The notes under the pieces are model-generated. The model was not told the origin of the DNA. It saw only the letters and a list, made by a program, of their open reading frames with translations, and ran no database searches. A program made the translations under genes and the position numbers. Below, in pieces: positions 14,302-21,699 of a stretch of 24,593 bases of DNA. Origin of the DNA: SZUA-430 sp041477875. GTDB taxonomy: Bacteria > Pseudomonadota > Alphaproteobacteria > Micropepsales > Micropepsaceae. Within the stretch, counting starts at the first letter, position 1. Each line of letters begins with the position of its first letter. The stretch lies in assembly GCA_041477875.1 (NCBI GenBank), contig JBGOVA010000032.1, forward strand, positions 1-24,593. The letters are read 5' to 3'.

Positions 14302-15177
14302 ATGGAGACATTTCTGCACGACATCTCATGGGTCGTCCCGCTGCGCTCGACGATCCTCACCTACGTCTTCGAAGGCTTCACACTGCTGGGCTACACCCAG
14401 TTCTTTCTGGTCTTCCTGCCGCTCGGCTATTGGCTGTGGGACAAGAAGATGTTCACGCGCCTCGCGATTCTCATCGGCATCGTCGGCATATCGAACAGCT
14501 TCTTGAAGGACTTGTTCCACGATGCGCGCCCGCCGCTGCAATTCGCGCTCGACGCGCGCGTCGGCGAGTCCTTCGGCCTACCCTCGGGCCACGCCCAGGT
14601 CGCGACCGCCATGTGGCTGTGGCTCGCCTATGAAGTCAAACAGCGCTGGGCTTGGGCGGCGGCAATCGTCATCGCCGCCGGCGTCTGCTTCTCGCGCCTC
14701 TATCTCGGTGTGCACGACATCGAAGACGTCCTGGGTGGAGCGCTTCTCGGCCTCGCGACGATCGTCGTCTATCGCGCCCTGATCTCGGATCAATTCAAAT
14801 TCTGGCACGATCTCAATCCCGAGCTTCAGCTCCTGGCCATCGCGGCACTCGCGCCGCTTTTGTGGTTTGCCTGGCCCGCCAACGAGGTGCCGATCACGAT
14901 CTTTGGCCTCGTCGCCTTTGTCTTCAGCTGGTGGCTCGGCCGCGTGATCGAAGAGCGCTGGGTCAACTACGAACGCCACGAAGACTGGGTCTTTGCCGGC
15001 ACTGCCGCCGTCGCGGGCGTCGTCGTCTTGTTTGCGCTCTACAAAGTCATGGGCACGCAATTCGAGGCGCTGGGCTTGCCGAAGCTCGCGGCGCTGTCGC
15101 TCCAATTCGGCTTCATCTCGCTCTACGTCACCGCCATCGCGCCCGCGATTTTCAGACTGGCGCGCCTCTCGTGGTGA
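14302..15177 (+). CDS. PAP2 superfamily membrane phosphatase
   Basis: 291-aa polytopic membrane protein with all three PAP2 phosphatase motifs: KDLFHDARP (Lys69, Arg76, Pro77), PSGH (94-97) and SRLYLGVHD (Ser121, Arg122, His128, Asp129). It would dephosphorylate a lipid phosphate or diphosphate (phosphatidate or undecaprenyl-PP type) at the periplasmic face; substrate not readable. After the catalytic domain come further membrane helices (about 158-172, 178-193, 218-237, 262-285), making it longer than minimal bacterial PAP2 enzymes. The ATG at 14302 has no strong Shine-Dalgarno. It is divergent from DUF3016 and followed by a 304-bp gap before phoH. Confidence 0.92.
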   Translation: METFLHDISWVVPLRSTILTYVFEGFTLLGYTQFFLVFLPLGYWLWDKKMFTRLAILIGIVGISNSFLKDLFHDARPPLQFALDARVGESFGLPSGHAQVATAMWLWLAYEVKQRWAWAAAIVIAAGVCFSRLYLGVHDIEDVLGGALLGLATIVVYRALISDQFKFWHDLNPELQLLAIAALAPLLWFAWPANEVPITIFGLVAFVFSWWLGRVIEERWVNYERHEDWVFAGTAAVAGVVVLFALYKVMGTQFEALGLPKLAALSLQFGFISLYVTAIAPAIFRLARLSW

Positions 15178-15481
15178 GCGCGCCTTAACGAGTTGCGTCT
15201 TTCCCGTCACACGGCGCGCCTGTCATCTCAAATTTACACACGCCGGCCCGCCAGGAGTTACCTTGGTCTCAGCCTCAGTGATTCGAAGGAGTCACAGCGT
15301 CGGTGCCAGATGTGCGGCGTGACATGGACCAGCTTTGGTCTTGCGCAAGTTGGACGCGCGAAACGGCCCGCACCGCCGCAGAAGACTTAGCAGCGCAATT
15401 TCGTCTCAAACCGTTTGTGTGTGGTCGGGACCGGGCCGTGCAGACGCACGCGCGCGCTCCCCAGTTCGAGGGGAATGAGCA
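15178..15481. other. 304-bp intergenic region before phoH, no supported gene
   Basis: No RNA gene, terminator or clear promoter is visible. A 65-codon frame (15193-15390) and a GTG frame from 15303 behind AAGGAG cross it, but neither looks like a known protein and the second runs into phoH in another frame. The only solid element is the phoH ribosome site GAGGGGA eight bases before ATG 15482. Confidence 0.4.
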
Positions 15482-16225
15482 ATGGGCAAGAGAGCAAGCC
15501 GCAAACGCACGCGTGAGGAGTTTCACGACCACTCCAAAGTCCGCGCCTTGTTTCCGGCGGGAGGCGGCTGGACGCCGCACGACCGCGAGCAGAACGAACG
15601 CAGCTACACGCGCCACGTCCGCCCGTGTTCCGACAATCAGCGCAAGCTTCTGGAGTCGATCGACAAACGCAACCTCGTCGTCGCCGTAGGCCCGGCAGGC
15701 ACCGGCAAAACCTATCTCGCGATCGCCAAGGCGGTCGAAGCGCTGGAAGAAGGCAAAACAACCCGCATCATACTCTCTCGCCCCGCGGTCGAAGCCGGCG
15801 AAAGCCTGGGCTTTCTCCCCGGCGCGCTCGAAGACAAACTTGCGCCTTATCTGCGCCCGCTTTACGACGCTCTGTCCGACCGCTTGGGCAGCAAGCGCCT
15901 GAAGGCCTTCCTCGCCGAAGGCGTGATCGAAATCGCGCCCGTCGCCTACATGCGCGGGCGCACGCTCAACAACGCCTTCATCGTGATCGACGAGGCGCAG
16001 AACTGCACTTACGGCCAGCTCAAGATGCTGCTCACGCGCCTCGGCTGGCACTCGACGATGGTGATGACCGGCGATCCCGATCAGACGGATCTATTGCCCG
16101 GATTGAGCGGCCTCGGCCAAGTCGCCGATCGCCTTTCGACACTCGACGACATCGCGGTGATCCGTCTGGAAGACCGTGACATCGTCCGCCACCCCCTGGT
16201 CGCGGCGATGCTGACGGTGCTCTGA
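15482..16225 (+). CDS. PhoH family ATPase
   Basis: 247-aa PhoH-family P-loop ATPase, a cytoplasmic protein linked in other bacteria to RNA metabolism and phosphate starvation. Seen: a basic N-terminus (MGKRASRKRTR), SDNQRKLLESI before the fold, Walker A GPAGTGKT (70-77), RPAVEAGESLGFLPG (100-114), Walker B FIVIDEAQN (166-174) and the sensor-like TGDPDQTDL (186-194). It has no KH or PIN domain, so it is the short form rather than the PIN-PhoH toxin-related type. ATG 15482 has GAGGGGA eight bases upstream. No ybeY or ybeX partner lies next to it, so it is probably a second, standalone PhoH. A strong hairpin terminator follows within 15 bp. Confidence 0.93.
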   Translation: MGKRASRKRTREEFHDHSKVRALFPAGGGWTPHDREQNERSYTRHVRPCSDNQRKLLESIDKRNLVVAVGPAGTGKTYLAIAKAVEALEEGKTTRIILSRPAVEAGESLGFLPGALEDKLAPYLRPLYDALSDRLGSKRLKAFLAEGVIEIAPVAYMRGRTLNNAFIVIDEAQNCTYGQLKMLLTRLGWHSTMVMTGDPDQTDLLPGLSGLGQVADRLSTLDDIAVIRLEDRDIVRHPLVAAMLTVL

Positions 16226-16235
16226 CGGCGAAAAC

Positions 16236-16261
16236 AAAAAGGGCCGGTCGAGCCGGCCCTT
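16236..16261. terminator. Hairpin terminator between convergent genes
   Basis: AAGGGCCGG (16239-16247) and CCGGCCCTT (16253-16261) form a 9-bp stem with a 5-nt loop. Read on the minus strand the stem is followed by TTTTTGTTTT, a good terminator for the gene ending at 16280. For phoH (plus) only two T follow, so termination that way is weaker. Confidence 0.82.
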
Positions 16262-16279
16262 CCACAAAACTCAGCTTGT

Positions 16280-16570
16280 TCAGGCGAAGGCGAGCACCTG
16301 CGCGGCAACCAATCCGCCGAGCGCCAGGCACGCTAAATACGCGGCAAAGGACGAGCGGCTGCGATAGGTCTGCGGCTGCGTGAACAGCGACGTCGCGGCT
16401 TGCGCGAACCCCATGTTTTCACGTGCGATCAGCTGCTGGCCAGTGAAGACGACGACGATGGCCGTGGCAATGAAGAACGCGTCGCCGCGCGCGATCATTC
16501 CCAACTCGAACAGGGCCAAAACCGAAGCCATCGCGGCCACGATCAGGACGTTCACAACCCGGTTCAACAT
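16280..16570 (-). CDS. Small membrane protein, function unknown
   Basis: 96-aa protein from ATG 16570, chosen because GAGAGG lies six bases upstream and the longer frame adds a non-hydrophobic Cys-rich tail unlike a gene start. Three hydrophobic segments: about 5-24 (VVNVLIVAAMASVLALFELG), 32-48 (FFIATAIVVVFTGQQLI) and 76-95 (AAYLACLALGGLVAAQVLAF), with a polar loop containing TSLFTQPQTYRSRSS. No family recognised. It is convergent with phoH and shares the hairpin terminator. Confidence 0.75.
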   Translation of the reverse strand: MLNRVVNVLIVAAMASVLALFELGMIARGDAFFIATAIVVVFTGQQLIARENMGFAQAATSLFTQPQTYRSRSSFAAYLACLALGGLVAAQVLAFA

Positions 16571-16698
16571 AAGCAGCCTCTCACCGACGCGGCAGCACCA
16601 ATGCTGCGCTTGCGAAGGGGAGATAAGCAATTCAAACGCTTGTTTCAAGAGAAAGCTGACAGCAGCGTCACCAAAGCCTTAGCCGTGACCGCGACCGT

Positions 16699-17010
16699 CT
16701 AGATAGAGAACAGTTTCAGCACCGCGAATCCAACCACCAACGACCAAAGCGAACACAGGCCAAAGCAGGTGAATGTGTAGGCTGGCGGCCAATCTCCGAC
16801 CCTGAGCGCCCTGTGGGCGGCCCGGAACAGGATGTGCGGCCCGGCAAAGATCAAGAGCCCGACAAAGGCGAGCCGCCGCACGTCCGACGTGACGGGAAGA
16901 TGGAAAATCGACTGCCCGTCCGTGACCAGCCCGAACACATTGGAGACGATTCCTGAAATCACAAAGCCGATCGCGAGGGCAAACGCGACGGTCTGAAGGA
17001 TGTCCATCAT
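16699..17010 (-). CDS. Small membrane protein, function unknown
   Basis: 103-aa protein with double ATG at 17010/17007 and no clear Shine-Dalgarno. Hydrophobic segments lie at about 7-29 (VAFALAIGFVISGIVSNVFGLV), 47-60 (LAFVGLLIFAGPHI) and 80-101 (FTCFGLCSLWSLVVGFAVLKLF). The central loop has SDVRRLA and ALRVGDWPP. It resembles small uncharacterised alphaproteobacterial membrane proteins but I cannot name the family. It may share a transcript with the 96-aa membrane protein gene 128 bp downstream. Confidence 0.75.
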   Translation of the reverse strand: MMDILQTVAFALAIGFVISGIVSNVFGLVTDGQSIFHLPVTSDVRRLAFVGLLIFAGPHILFRAAHRALRVGDWPPAYTFTCFGLCSLWSLVVGFAVLKLFSI

Positions 17011-17308
17011 GGATTTGGGGTCCGGGCGCTGCTTCTGGGTAGGTCTTAACCAGCACCGCGCGTGCCATCAGAAAACTACGGTTTCTCAAGGCCCGGGACC
17101 GTGAGATGCGGCACAGCTGCGCCATTTTGCGACGACGAAGCGTGCGGCGCTTGGACACTGCCTATTGCAGCGCAGCGTGCGTCGCGGCACGTTGGCAGGC
17201 CTCGGCGCCGACACGAACTGTGGCAGTTTGATCACCACGACCGCCGGGGATGCGACAGCCGCTCTAAATTCAAAGAAGCGGAAACCACTCGGGGCGATAG
17301 TGCCGGTC
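17011..17308. other. 298-bp divergent intergenic region, nothing specific seen
   Basis: Separates the leftward membrane protein from the rightward anchored protein. The frame of the latter is open back to a TTG at 17165, but that N-terminal extension has no Shine-Dalgarno and no protein-like pattern. I see no hairpin, repeat or promoter pair that stands out. Confidence 0.4.
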
Positions 17309-18049
17309 ATGAAAATCGACCAACGCGATGCTGACGCGGCCTTAGGGGGCGAAGTCCACGCTCACTCGAGTTGGATTCTGCCGCTCGTCGTTCTCGTGGT
17401 CGCCGCCGCGATCGCCGGCGGGTTCTTTGTTTTCCTCGCGGGCCCGACCGTCGAAGATCTCTCGGGCAACACGCCTTGGCCGACGGCCTCCGCCGAAACC
17501 GCAGACATCCGCATAGACGGTGTTCTGTTCCGCGTTCCCGCGAACTACACGAAATTCCGCCGCTCGCGCAGCGACGGCGATCAGGACGACGTGCCCATGC
17601 ATGCGTTGTTGCCGAACATGTCGCCATGGTCGCCGGGCGACGCCAAAGAGTTCGCGAGCAACGCCCCCGACGCGAAGGTCATCCAATTCACGCTCGCAAT
17701 CGACCGCGCGCCGTTGACCTATCAGCAGAAGTTCGAGCGCGGCATCAAACCGCTTGCCGACAATCCCGAAGGCTCGCCCGGGCCTTACGGCCTCAAGCAG
17801 TACAAATTCGGCGCCAACACCGGCTATGAGAGCACCGAATGGTTCAGTGCGACGTTGGAAGACGGGTCCGAACTCGTCATGCGCTGCGATGCGTCGCCCA
17901 ACACCGATTTCGGCTCGAGCTGCATGCGCGTGACGCGATTGCCGGACAATGTCGGCCTGACCTACAAGTTCAAGCGCACGCATCTGGCGCAGTGGAAACA
18001 GATCGATGCCGGCGTGATGGGCCTGATCGCCTCGTTCCGCCCGAAATAG
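17309..18049 (+). CDS. Single-pass membrane-anchored protein, function unknown
   Basis: 246-aa protein with a short acidic cytoplasmic N-terminus, one transmembrane helix (about 22-44, WILPLVVLVVAAAIAGGFFVFLA) and a periplasmic domain of about 200 residues. The domain contains IRIDGVLFRVPANYTKFRR, MSPWSPGDAKEF, QQKFERGIKPL and EDGSELVMRCD, ending in LAQWKQIDAGVMGLIASF. It looks like a folded all-beta domain, but I recognise no family. ATG 17309 was preferred; GTG 17300 in the same frame is possible, and the ribosome site is weak for both. It converges with DUF3126, only 10 bp apart, with no hairpin between them. Confidence 0.8.
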   Translation: MKIDQRDADAALGGEVHAHSSWILPLVVLVVAAAIAGGFFVFLAGPTVEDLSGNTPWPTASAETADIRIDGVLFRVPANYTKFRRSRSDGDQDDVPMHALLPNMSPWSPGDAKEFASNAPDAKVIQFTLAIDRAPLTYQQKFERGIKPLADNPEGSPGPYGLKQYKFGANTGYESTEWFSATLEDGSELVMRCDASPNTDFGSSCMRVTRLPDNVGLTYKFKRTHLAQWKQIDAGVMGLIASFRPK

Positions 18050-18059
18050 AGACGCACTT

Positions 18060-18296
18060 TTACGGCTTCTTCACCACGGCCGACGCGGGCGGCAAATCCA
18101 TTTCCAGGATCGCCATCTCGAAGTGATAGGTCGTCTCGCCGTCTTCGGTGTCCTTGAAGATCACGCCGATGAACTCGTCGCCGACCATGACCTCGACTGA
18201 GTCTTTTTTGGTCGGACGCGCCTCGATCCGGATCGTGTCCAAGCGGAAAAGCGACCGCAGATATTTTTCGACGCGCAGGATTTCTGTTCTGTCCAC
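18060..18296 (-). CDS. DUF3126 family protein
   Basis: 78-aa cytoplasmic protein of a conserved alphaproteobacterial family of unknown function. The diagnostic stretches are VEKYLRSLFRLDTIRIEARP, KKDSVEVMVGDEFIGVIFKDTEDG and YHFEMAILEMDL. The length is normal for the family. The start is GTG 18296; GGAG lies about 12 bases upstream, rather far. It ends with a Pro/Lys tail (PPASAVVKKP). Confidence 0.9.
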   Translation of the reverse strand: MDRTEILRVEKYLRSLFRLDTIRIEARPTKKDSVEVMVGDEFIGVIFKDTEDGETTYHFEMAILEMDLPPASAVVKKP

Positions 18297-18387
18297 GTGA
18301 GTTCGGGCTCCAGCCGGCCGCTAAGATATGCGGGAAAAGGATAAAGCGAAACCGGGCTCTATTTGAACCGATTTCGCGAAAAGGCCG

Positions 18388-19173
18388 CTAATCTTCGACC
18401 AAGTAGCCCTGCAACCACAAGCGGCCGGTGATTTCGTCCCCAGGCTTGGGCCGGTAGCCGGCGGGCAAAACGTGCTCCGCCGCATAGAGCGCAACGTCGA
18501 CCATGCTCTGCCCGGTGCGGGCGACCGTCACGCGCATGCGATAGACGGTTCCGGCATCCAGGCGCATCGGATAGACGTGCTGCACGGTCGCGCGGAATTC
18601 GTAGTCGTCGCTGGCGCCGCTGCGCGCCGGCTTCAGCACGTCGGGCGGCGTGATCGTGTCGCTGCCCTGCACTAGGCGCAGGCCGTATGGCCGCAGCGAA
18701 TAGGCGAACGCCGACAGCGCGAACTGATAACTCTCGCCGACCTGGTACTCAGCGCCGTTTTTGAAGAACAGCGCATCGAAGAAGGAAAGCTCCGCGCCGT
18801 CTTCGGTGCGCCCGCGAATTTGCCCCTCGGCGCCCGAGCCCGTCGACGCCACGTGCTCGATCGTCACGGGATGCGTGATCGCACCTGCCGCGAACGGAAA
18901 GGCGGAAAGCACGCAGCCCGAAGAACTCCGCCGCTCGGTGAGCAGCAACACCATATGGCGCACGTCGCCGTCGCCTTCCGCCATCGCGGTCAGCGTGTCG
19001 GCCTTCATGCCGTTCGGCATCGCGCGCGCTTCGGGCAACTCGACCTGTGCGATGATGGTCGACTTCGCCACGACGTCTTTGATGCGCGCGCGAATCGCCT
19101 CGGGCGCATCGGGATAGAGCGAGGCCCAATGCGTCGCGTGCGCGTCGATCACGGCACCGGCTTTTTCCATCAT
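18388..19173 (-). CDS. Uncharacterised 261-aa protein
   Basis: Starts at ATG 19173 (followed directly by a second ATG); no Shine-Dalgarno is obvious, and the open frame further upstream crosses into the divergent puuB start. No signal peptide or membrane helix. The N-terminal third is helical (DAPEAIRARIKDVVAKSTIIAQVELPEARAM, split). The rest looks beta-rich, with LSFFDALFFKNGAEYQVG, FALSAFAYSLRPYG and a C-terminal KPGDEITGRLWLQGYLVED that resembles an OB-like or jelly-roll closing strand. I do not recognise a family or catalytic motif. It is the only leftward gene between DUF3126 (91 bp gap) and the divergent puuB. Confidence 0.8.
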   Translation of the reverse strand: MMEKAGAVIDAHATHWASLYPDAPEAIRARIKDVVAKSTIIAQVELPEARAMPNGMKADTLTAMAEGDGDVRHMVLLLTERRSSSGCVLSAFPFAAGAITHPVTIEHVASTGSGAEGQIRGRTEDGAELSFFDALFFKNGAEYQVGESYQFALSAFAYSLRPYGLRLVQGSDTITPPDVLKPARSGASDDYEFRATVQHVYPMRLDAGTVYRMRVTVARTGQSMVDVALYAAEHVLPAGYRPKPGDEITGRLWLQGYLVED

Positions 19174-19262
19174 GGGAGCGTGACTAGGCACAGTTCTAAA
19201 GCGCTTGGCAAGGGTGCGGTTCCCTCTTGATGTTTTCGAAAAACTGGTTCTCAAAGAATCGC

Positions 19263-20543
19263 ATGGCTGCTTCGCGCGTCGACTCTTACTACCTCGCAAC
19301 CGCAATTGGACAGCGCGCACGTCCGCAATTGATCGGTGCGCGCGAGGCCGACATCTGCGTCATTGGCGCGGGATACACTGGCCTGTCCTGCGCGCTTCAC
19401 CTCGCGAAAGCCGGACTCAAGGTTATCGTGCTTGAAGCCGAGCATGCGGGCTTCGGCGCCTCGGGCCGCAACGGCGGACAAGTGATCACAGGCCAGCGCG
19501 TCGATCAAATCGAACTCGAACACCGCTACGGCGAAATCCGCGCCCGCGCGCTCTGGGATCTCGCACTCGAAGCAAAATCGCTTGTGCGCAGCTTGATCGC
19601 GTCGCACGCGATCGAGTGCGATGAAACACCCGGACACATTTCGGCCGCTGTGAAAGTCAGTCACGCGACCAAGCTTGAAGCCTACGCCGAACATCTGGCG
19701 AAGCGCTATAGCTATTCGTCGGCGCGTTATGTCAGCGCGAGCGAAATGCCGTCGCTCGTCGCGACACAAAACTACAAAGGCGGTCTGTACGACACGTCGA
19801 GCTTCCACCTTCACCCGCTGAATTACGCGCTGGGCCTCGCCCGCGCGGCGGACGATGCCGGCGTCGCGATCCTCGAAAACGCGCCCGCCGTGAAGATCGA
19901 GCGCGGCGACAAGATCCGCGTCGCGACGCCGTCCGGCGCGGTGACGGCGAAATTCTGCGTCGTCGGCTGCAACGGCTATCTGGGCGCGCTTGTGCCGGAA
20001 CTCGCGCGAACGATCATGCCGATCTCGAACTACATCGCGGCAACGGAACCCTTGGGCGACGCGCGCGCAAAGGCGCTCATCCCTTCGAGCGCCGCCGTCG
20101 CCGACACGAAATTCGTCCTCGACTACTATCGACTGTCCGCTGACGGACGACTGCTTTTCGGCGGCGGCGAAACCTACGGCGAGAGCGACATCGAAAACCC
20201 GGCCAACATCGTCCGGCCGCATATTCTGCGCGTTTTTCCTCAGCTTGCCGACGTCCGCATCGAGCATGCGTGGGGAGGGCGCCTTGCGATCACCATGCCG
20301 CGCCTGCCCCACATCGGGCGGCTGATGCCCAATTTTTATTTCGCGCAAGGTTACTCGGGCCAAGGTGTTGCGATCGCGACACTCGCCGGCAAACTGATTG
20401 CCGAGGCGATCCGGGGCCAGGCCGCCCGCTTCGACGTTTACGAAAGCCTGAAAATCCCGCCACTGCCTGGCGGCGCCTTGCTGCGCAAGCCGTTGCTCAC
20501 GCTCGCGCTGCTTTGGTACGCGTTGCGCGACCGCTTGGGTTAA
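19263..20543 (+). CDS. puuB: FAD-dependent amine oxidase, gamma-glutamylputrescine oxidase (PuuB/OrdL) type
   Basis: 426-aa flavoenzyme of the D-amino-acid-oxidase fold, the same length as E. coli PuuB, which oxidises gamma-glutamylputrescine in putrescine catabolism. Seen: DSYYLATA at the N-terminus, the dinucleotide-binding ICVIGAGYTGLSCALHL (31-47) with Glu58 ending beta 2, GFGASGRNGGQV (about 63-74), SNYIAATEPL, and the C-terminal HAWGGRLAITMPRLPHIGR and FAQGYSGQGVAIATLAGKLIAE typical of this subfamily. ATG 19263 was chosen by family length; TTG 19227 and ATG 19230 are in frame but have no ribosome site. No puuA, puuC or puuD lies in the window, so the exact amine substrate is inferred from similarity only. 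Confidence 0.88.
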   Translation: MAASRVDSYYLATAIGQRARPQLIGAREADICVIGAGYTGLSCALHLAKAGLKVIVLEAEHAGFGASGRNGGQVITGQRVDQIELEHRYGEIRARALWDLALEAKSLVRSLIASHAIECDETPGHISAAVKVSHATKLEAYAEHLAKRYSYSSARYVSASEMPSLVATQNYKGGLYDTSSFHLHPLNYALGLARAADDAGVAILENAPAVKIERGDKIRVATPSGAVTAKFCVVGCNGYLGALVPELARTIMPISNYIAATEPLGDARAKALIPSSAAVADTKFVLDYYRLSADGRLLFGGGETYGESDIENPANIVRPHILRVFPQLADVRIEHAWGGRLAITMPRLPHIGRLMPNFYFAQGYSGQGVAIATLAGKLIAEAIRGQAARFDVYESLKIPPLPGGALLRKPLLTLALLWYALRDRLG

Positions 20544-20608
20544 TAGAATATTTTTTTCTCGACAGGCGAATTCGACTCGTGCGAATCTGATTGCGGTTTT
20601 CAACGTTT

Positions 20609-20624
20609 GAAAGGAGGTGATCCA
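20609..20624 (+). promoter_or_regulatory. Extended Shine-Dalgarno, full complement of the 16S 3' end
   Basis: GAAAGGAGGTGATCCA is the exact reverse complement of TGGATCACCTCCTTTC, the usual 3' end of bacterial 16S rRNA. The match is 16 nt, far beyond a normal 4-6 nt site. The core AGGAGG is spaced seven bases from ATG 20625, the optimal distance. Confidence 0.9.
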
Positions 20625-20702
20625 ATGTCGAGTGGGATTTTGGCGCTATTGCGGAGCCTGAAGGTCACACGGACACTGGAGCAACCTCCGGTCACCGCCT
20701 GA
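20625..20702 (+). CDS. 25-aa peptide behind an extreme Shine-Dalgarno
   Basis: ATG to TGA of 26 codons giving MSSGILALLRSLKVTRTLE followed by QPPVTA. The first 19 residues could form a short amphipathic or hydrophobic helix with Arg/Lys; the end is Pro-rich. No Cys and no obvious signal peptide. Support comes from the perfectly placed 16-nt anti-Shine-Dalgarno match before it and a good terminator 50 bp after it, so the unit is complete. It lies 81 bp after puuB on the same strand and may be in its transcript; a TAGAAT at 20544 could be a -10 box for its own promoter, though the -35 (TTGCGC) spacing is short. I recognise no family; candidates are a small membrane-associated protein, a peptide precursor or a toxin. 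Confidence 0.6.
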   Translation: MSSGILALLRSLKVTRTLEQPPVTA

Positions 20703-20751
20703 CGTTCGACGATCGAAAGATCAGGGCTCAAAGCAACAGCCCATCTCACGG

Positions 20752-20779
20752 AAAGGGTCGCCCCACGGCGGCCCTTTTT
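20752..20779 (+). terminator. Rho-independent terminator after the 25-aa ORF
   Basis: AAAGGGTCGCC (20752-20762) pairs with GGCGGCCCTTT (20767-20777), with one T-G wobble and a 4-nt loop; TTTTTGTT follows on the plus strand. It also separates this unit from convergent cysE, ending at 20798, but the minus side has only three T. Confidence 0.9.
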
Positions 20780-20797
20780 GTTCTGCTTTGGCGGAAT

Positions 20798-21646
20798 TCA
20801 AATCTGATAGTCGACCGGAACGTCTTCGATGATCTGGTTCATCTCGTGCGAAGGCTGGTCGCAGCCCGCGCAGCCCACGACGCGCGCTGGTACGCCCGCG
20901 ACCGTGCACCGTTCGGGCACGTCTTTCAGGACCACGCTGCCCGCGCCGATCCGGCTATAGGCGCCCACTTCGATATTGCCCAAAACCTTGGCGCCAGAGC
21001 CGATCATCACACCACGCCTGATCTTCGGGTGCCGGTCGCCTTGCTCCTTGCCGGTGCCGCCGAGCGTCACGCCCTGCAGCATCGACACGTCGTCTTCGAC
21101 GACCGTTGTCTCGCCGATCACGACGCCGGTGCCGTGATCGACCATCACGCCGCGGCCGATGCGCGCGGCCGGATGGATGTCGACGCCGAAGACTTCCGAA
21201 ATGCGGCTTTGGAAGTGCAAAGCCATCGCCCTGCGCCCCATCGTCCACAGCCGATGCGTGATGCGATAGGCCTGCAGCGCATGGAAGCCTTTGAAGAATA
21301 GGAACGGTTCGACGAACGTGCTCACCGCCGGATCGCGTTCATAGATGGCGGACAGATCGGCGCGCACTTCCTCGCCCAGGACCGGAGCGTCGACAAAAGC
21401 CTGGTCGAAAACCTGATGCACCTGCATAGCGCCGACATCGTCGTTGCCGAGCTTTTGCGCCAGGTGATAGGTCAGCGCCTGCTCCAGCCGCTCATGATTA
21501 AGGATCGTCGCGTGCACAAAGCTCGCGAGCACCGGCTCGGCGGCGGCCATGCGAATGGCCTCTTCGCGCAAGTCCGACCACACCGGGTCGCAAATCGCGA
21601 ACTTCTCGGCAATCGCTGGCATCGGGCGCTTTTCCATGGGAGCCAT
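20798..21646 (-). CDS. cysE: Serine O-acetyltransferase
   Basis: 282-aa enzyme making O-acetylserine from serine and acetyl-CoA, the first step of cysteine synthesis. The N-terminal helical domain (DPVWSDLREEA, HATILNHERLEQALTYHLAQKL) is followed by the left-handed beta-helix with hexapeptide repeats. Active-site features: GVDIHPAARIG with Asp156 and His158, and VDHGTGVVIGET with His171. Then GVTLGGTGKEQGDRHPKI and GAGSVVLKDVPERCTVAGVPA complete the coenzyme A site. The tail (CAGCDQPSHEMNQ, then PVDYQI) ends in Ile, as in CysE proteins whose C-terminus docks into CysK. ATG 21646 and ATG 21637 are both possible; neither has a strong ribosome site. No cysK is in the window. Confidence 0.94.
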   Translation of the reverse strand: MAPMEKRPMPAIAEKFAICDPVWSDLREEAIRMAAAEPVLASFVHATILNHERLEQALTYHLAQKLGNDDVGAMQVHQVFDQAFVDAPVLGEEVRADLSAIYERDPAVSTFVEPFLFFKGFHALQAYRITHRLWTMGRRAMALHFQSRISEVFGVDIHPAARIGRGVMVDHGTGVVIGETTVVEDDVSMLQGVTLGGTGKEQGDRHPKIRRGVMIGSGAKVLGNIEVGAYSRIGAGSVVLKDVPERCTVAGVPARVVGCAGCDQPSHEMNQIIEDVPVDYQI

Positions 21647-21699
21647 CTTAGTACAAATGGGGCGGCCGCGTCAGCCTATCAAGCAAAGGTGAAGCCAGG

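Noticed and set aside
15193..15390. 65-codon plus-strand frame before phoH
   Set aside because: No Shine-Dalgarno, no recognisable domain, and no sign of coding bias in the gap.
17165..17308. TTG-started extension of the anchored protein
   Set aside because: No ribosome site, and the 48 added residues precede an already complete anchor start at 17309.
19251..20603. 450-codon minus-strand open frame
   Set aside because: It is antisense to puuB and extends through the 25-aa ORF leader only by composition bias.
20609..20624. Fragment of an inverted 16S rRNA gene end
   Set aside because: The match stops after 16 nt, just before the ATG, and does not continue into the conserved 16S helix 45 sequence, so an extended Shine-Dalgarno is the better reading.
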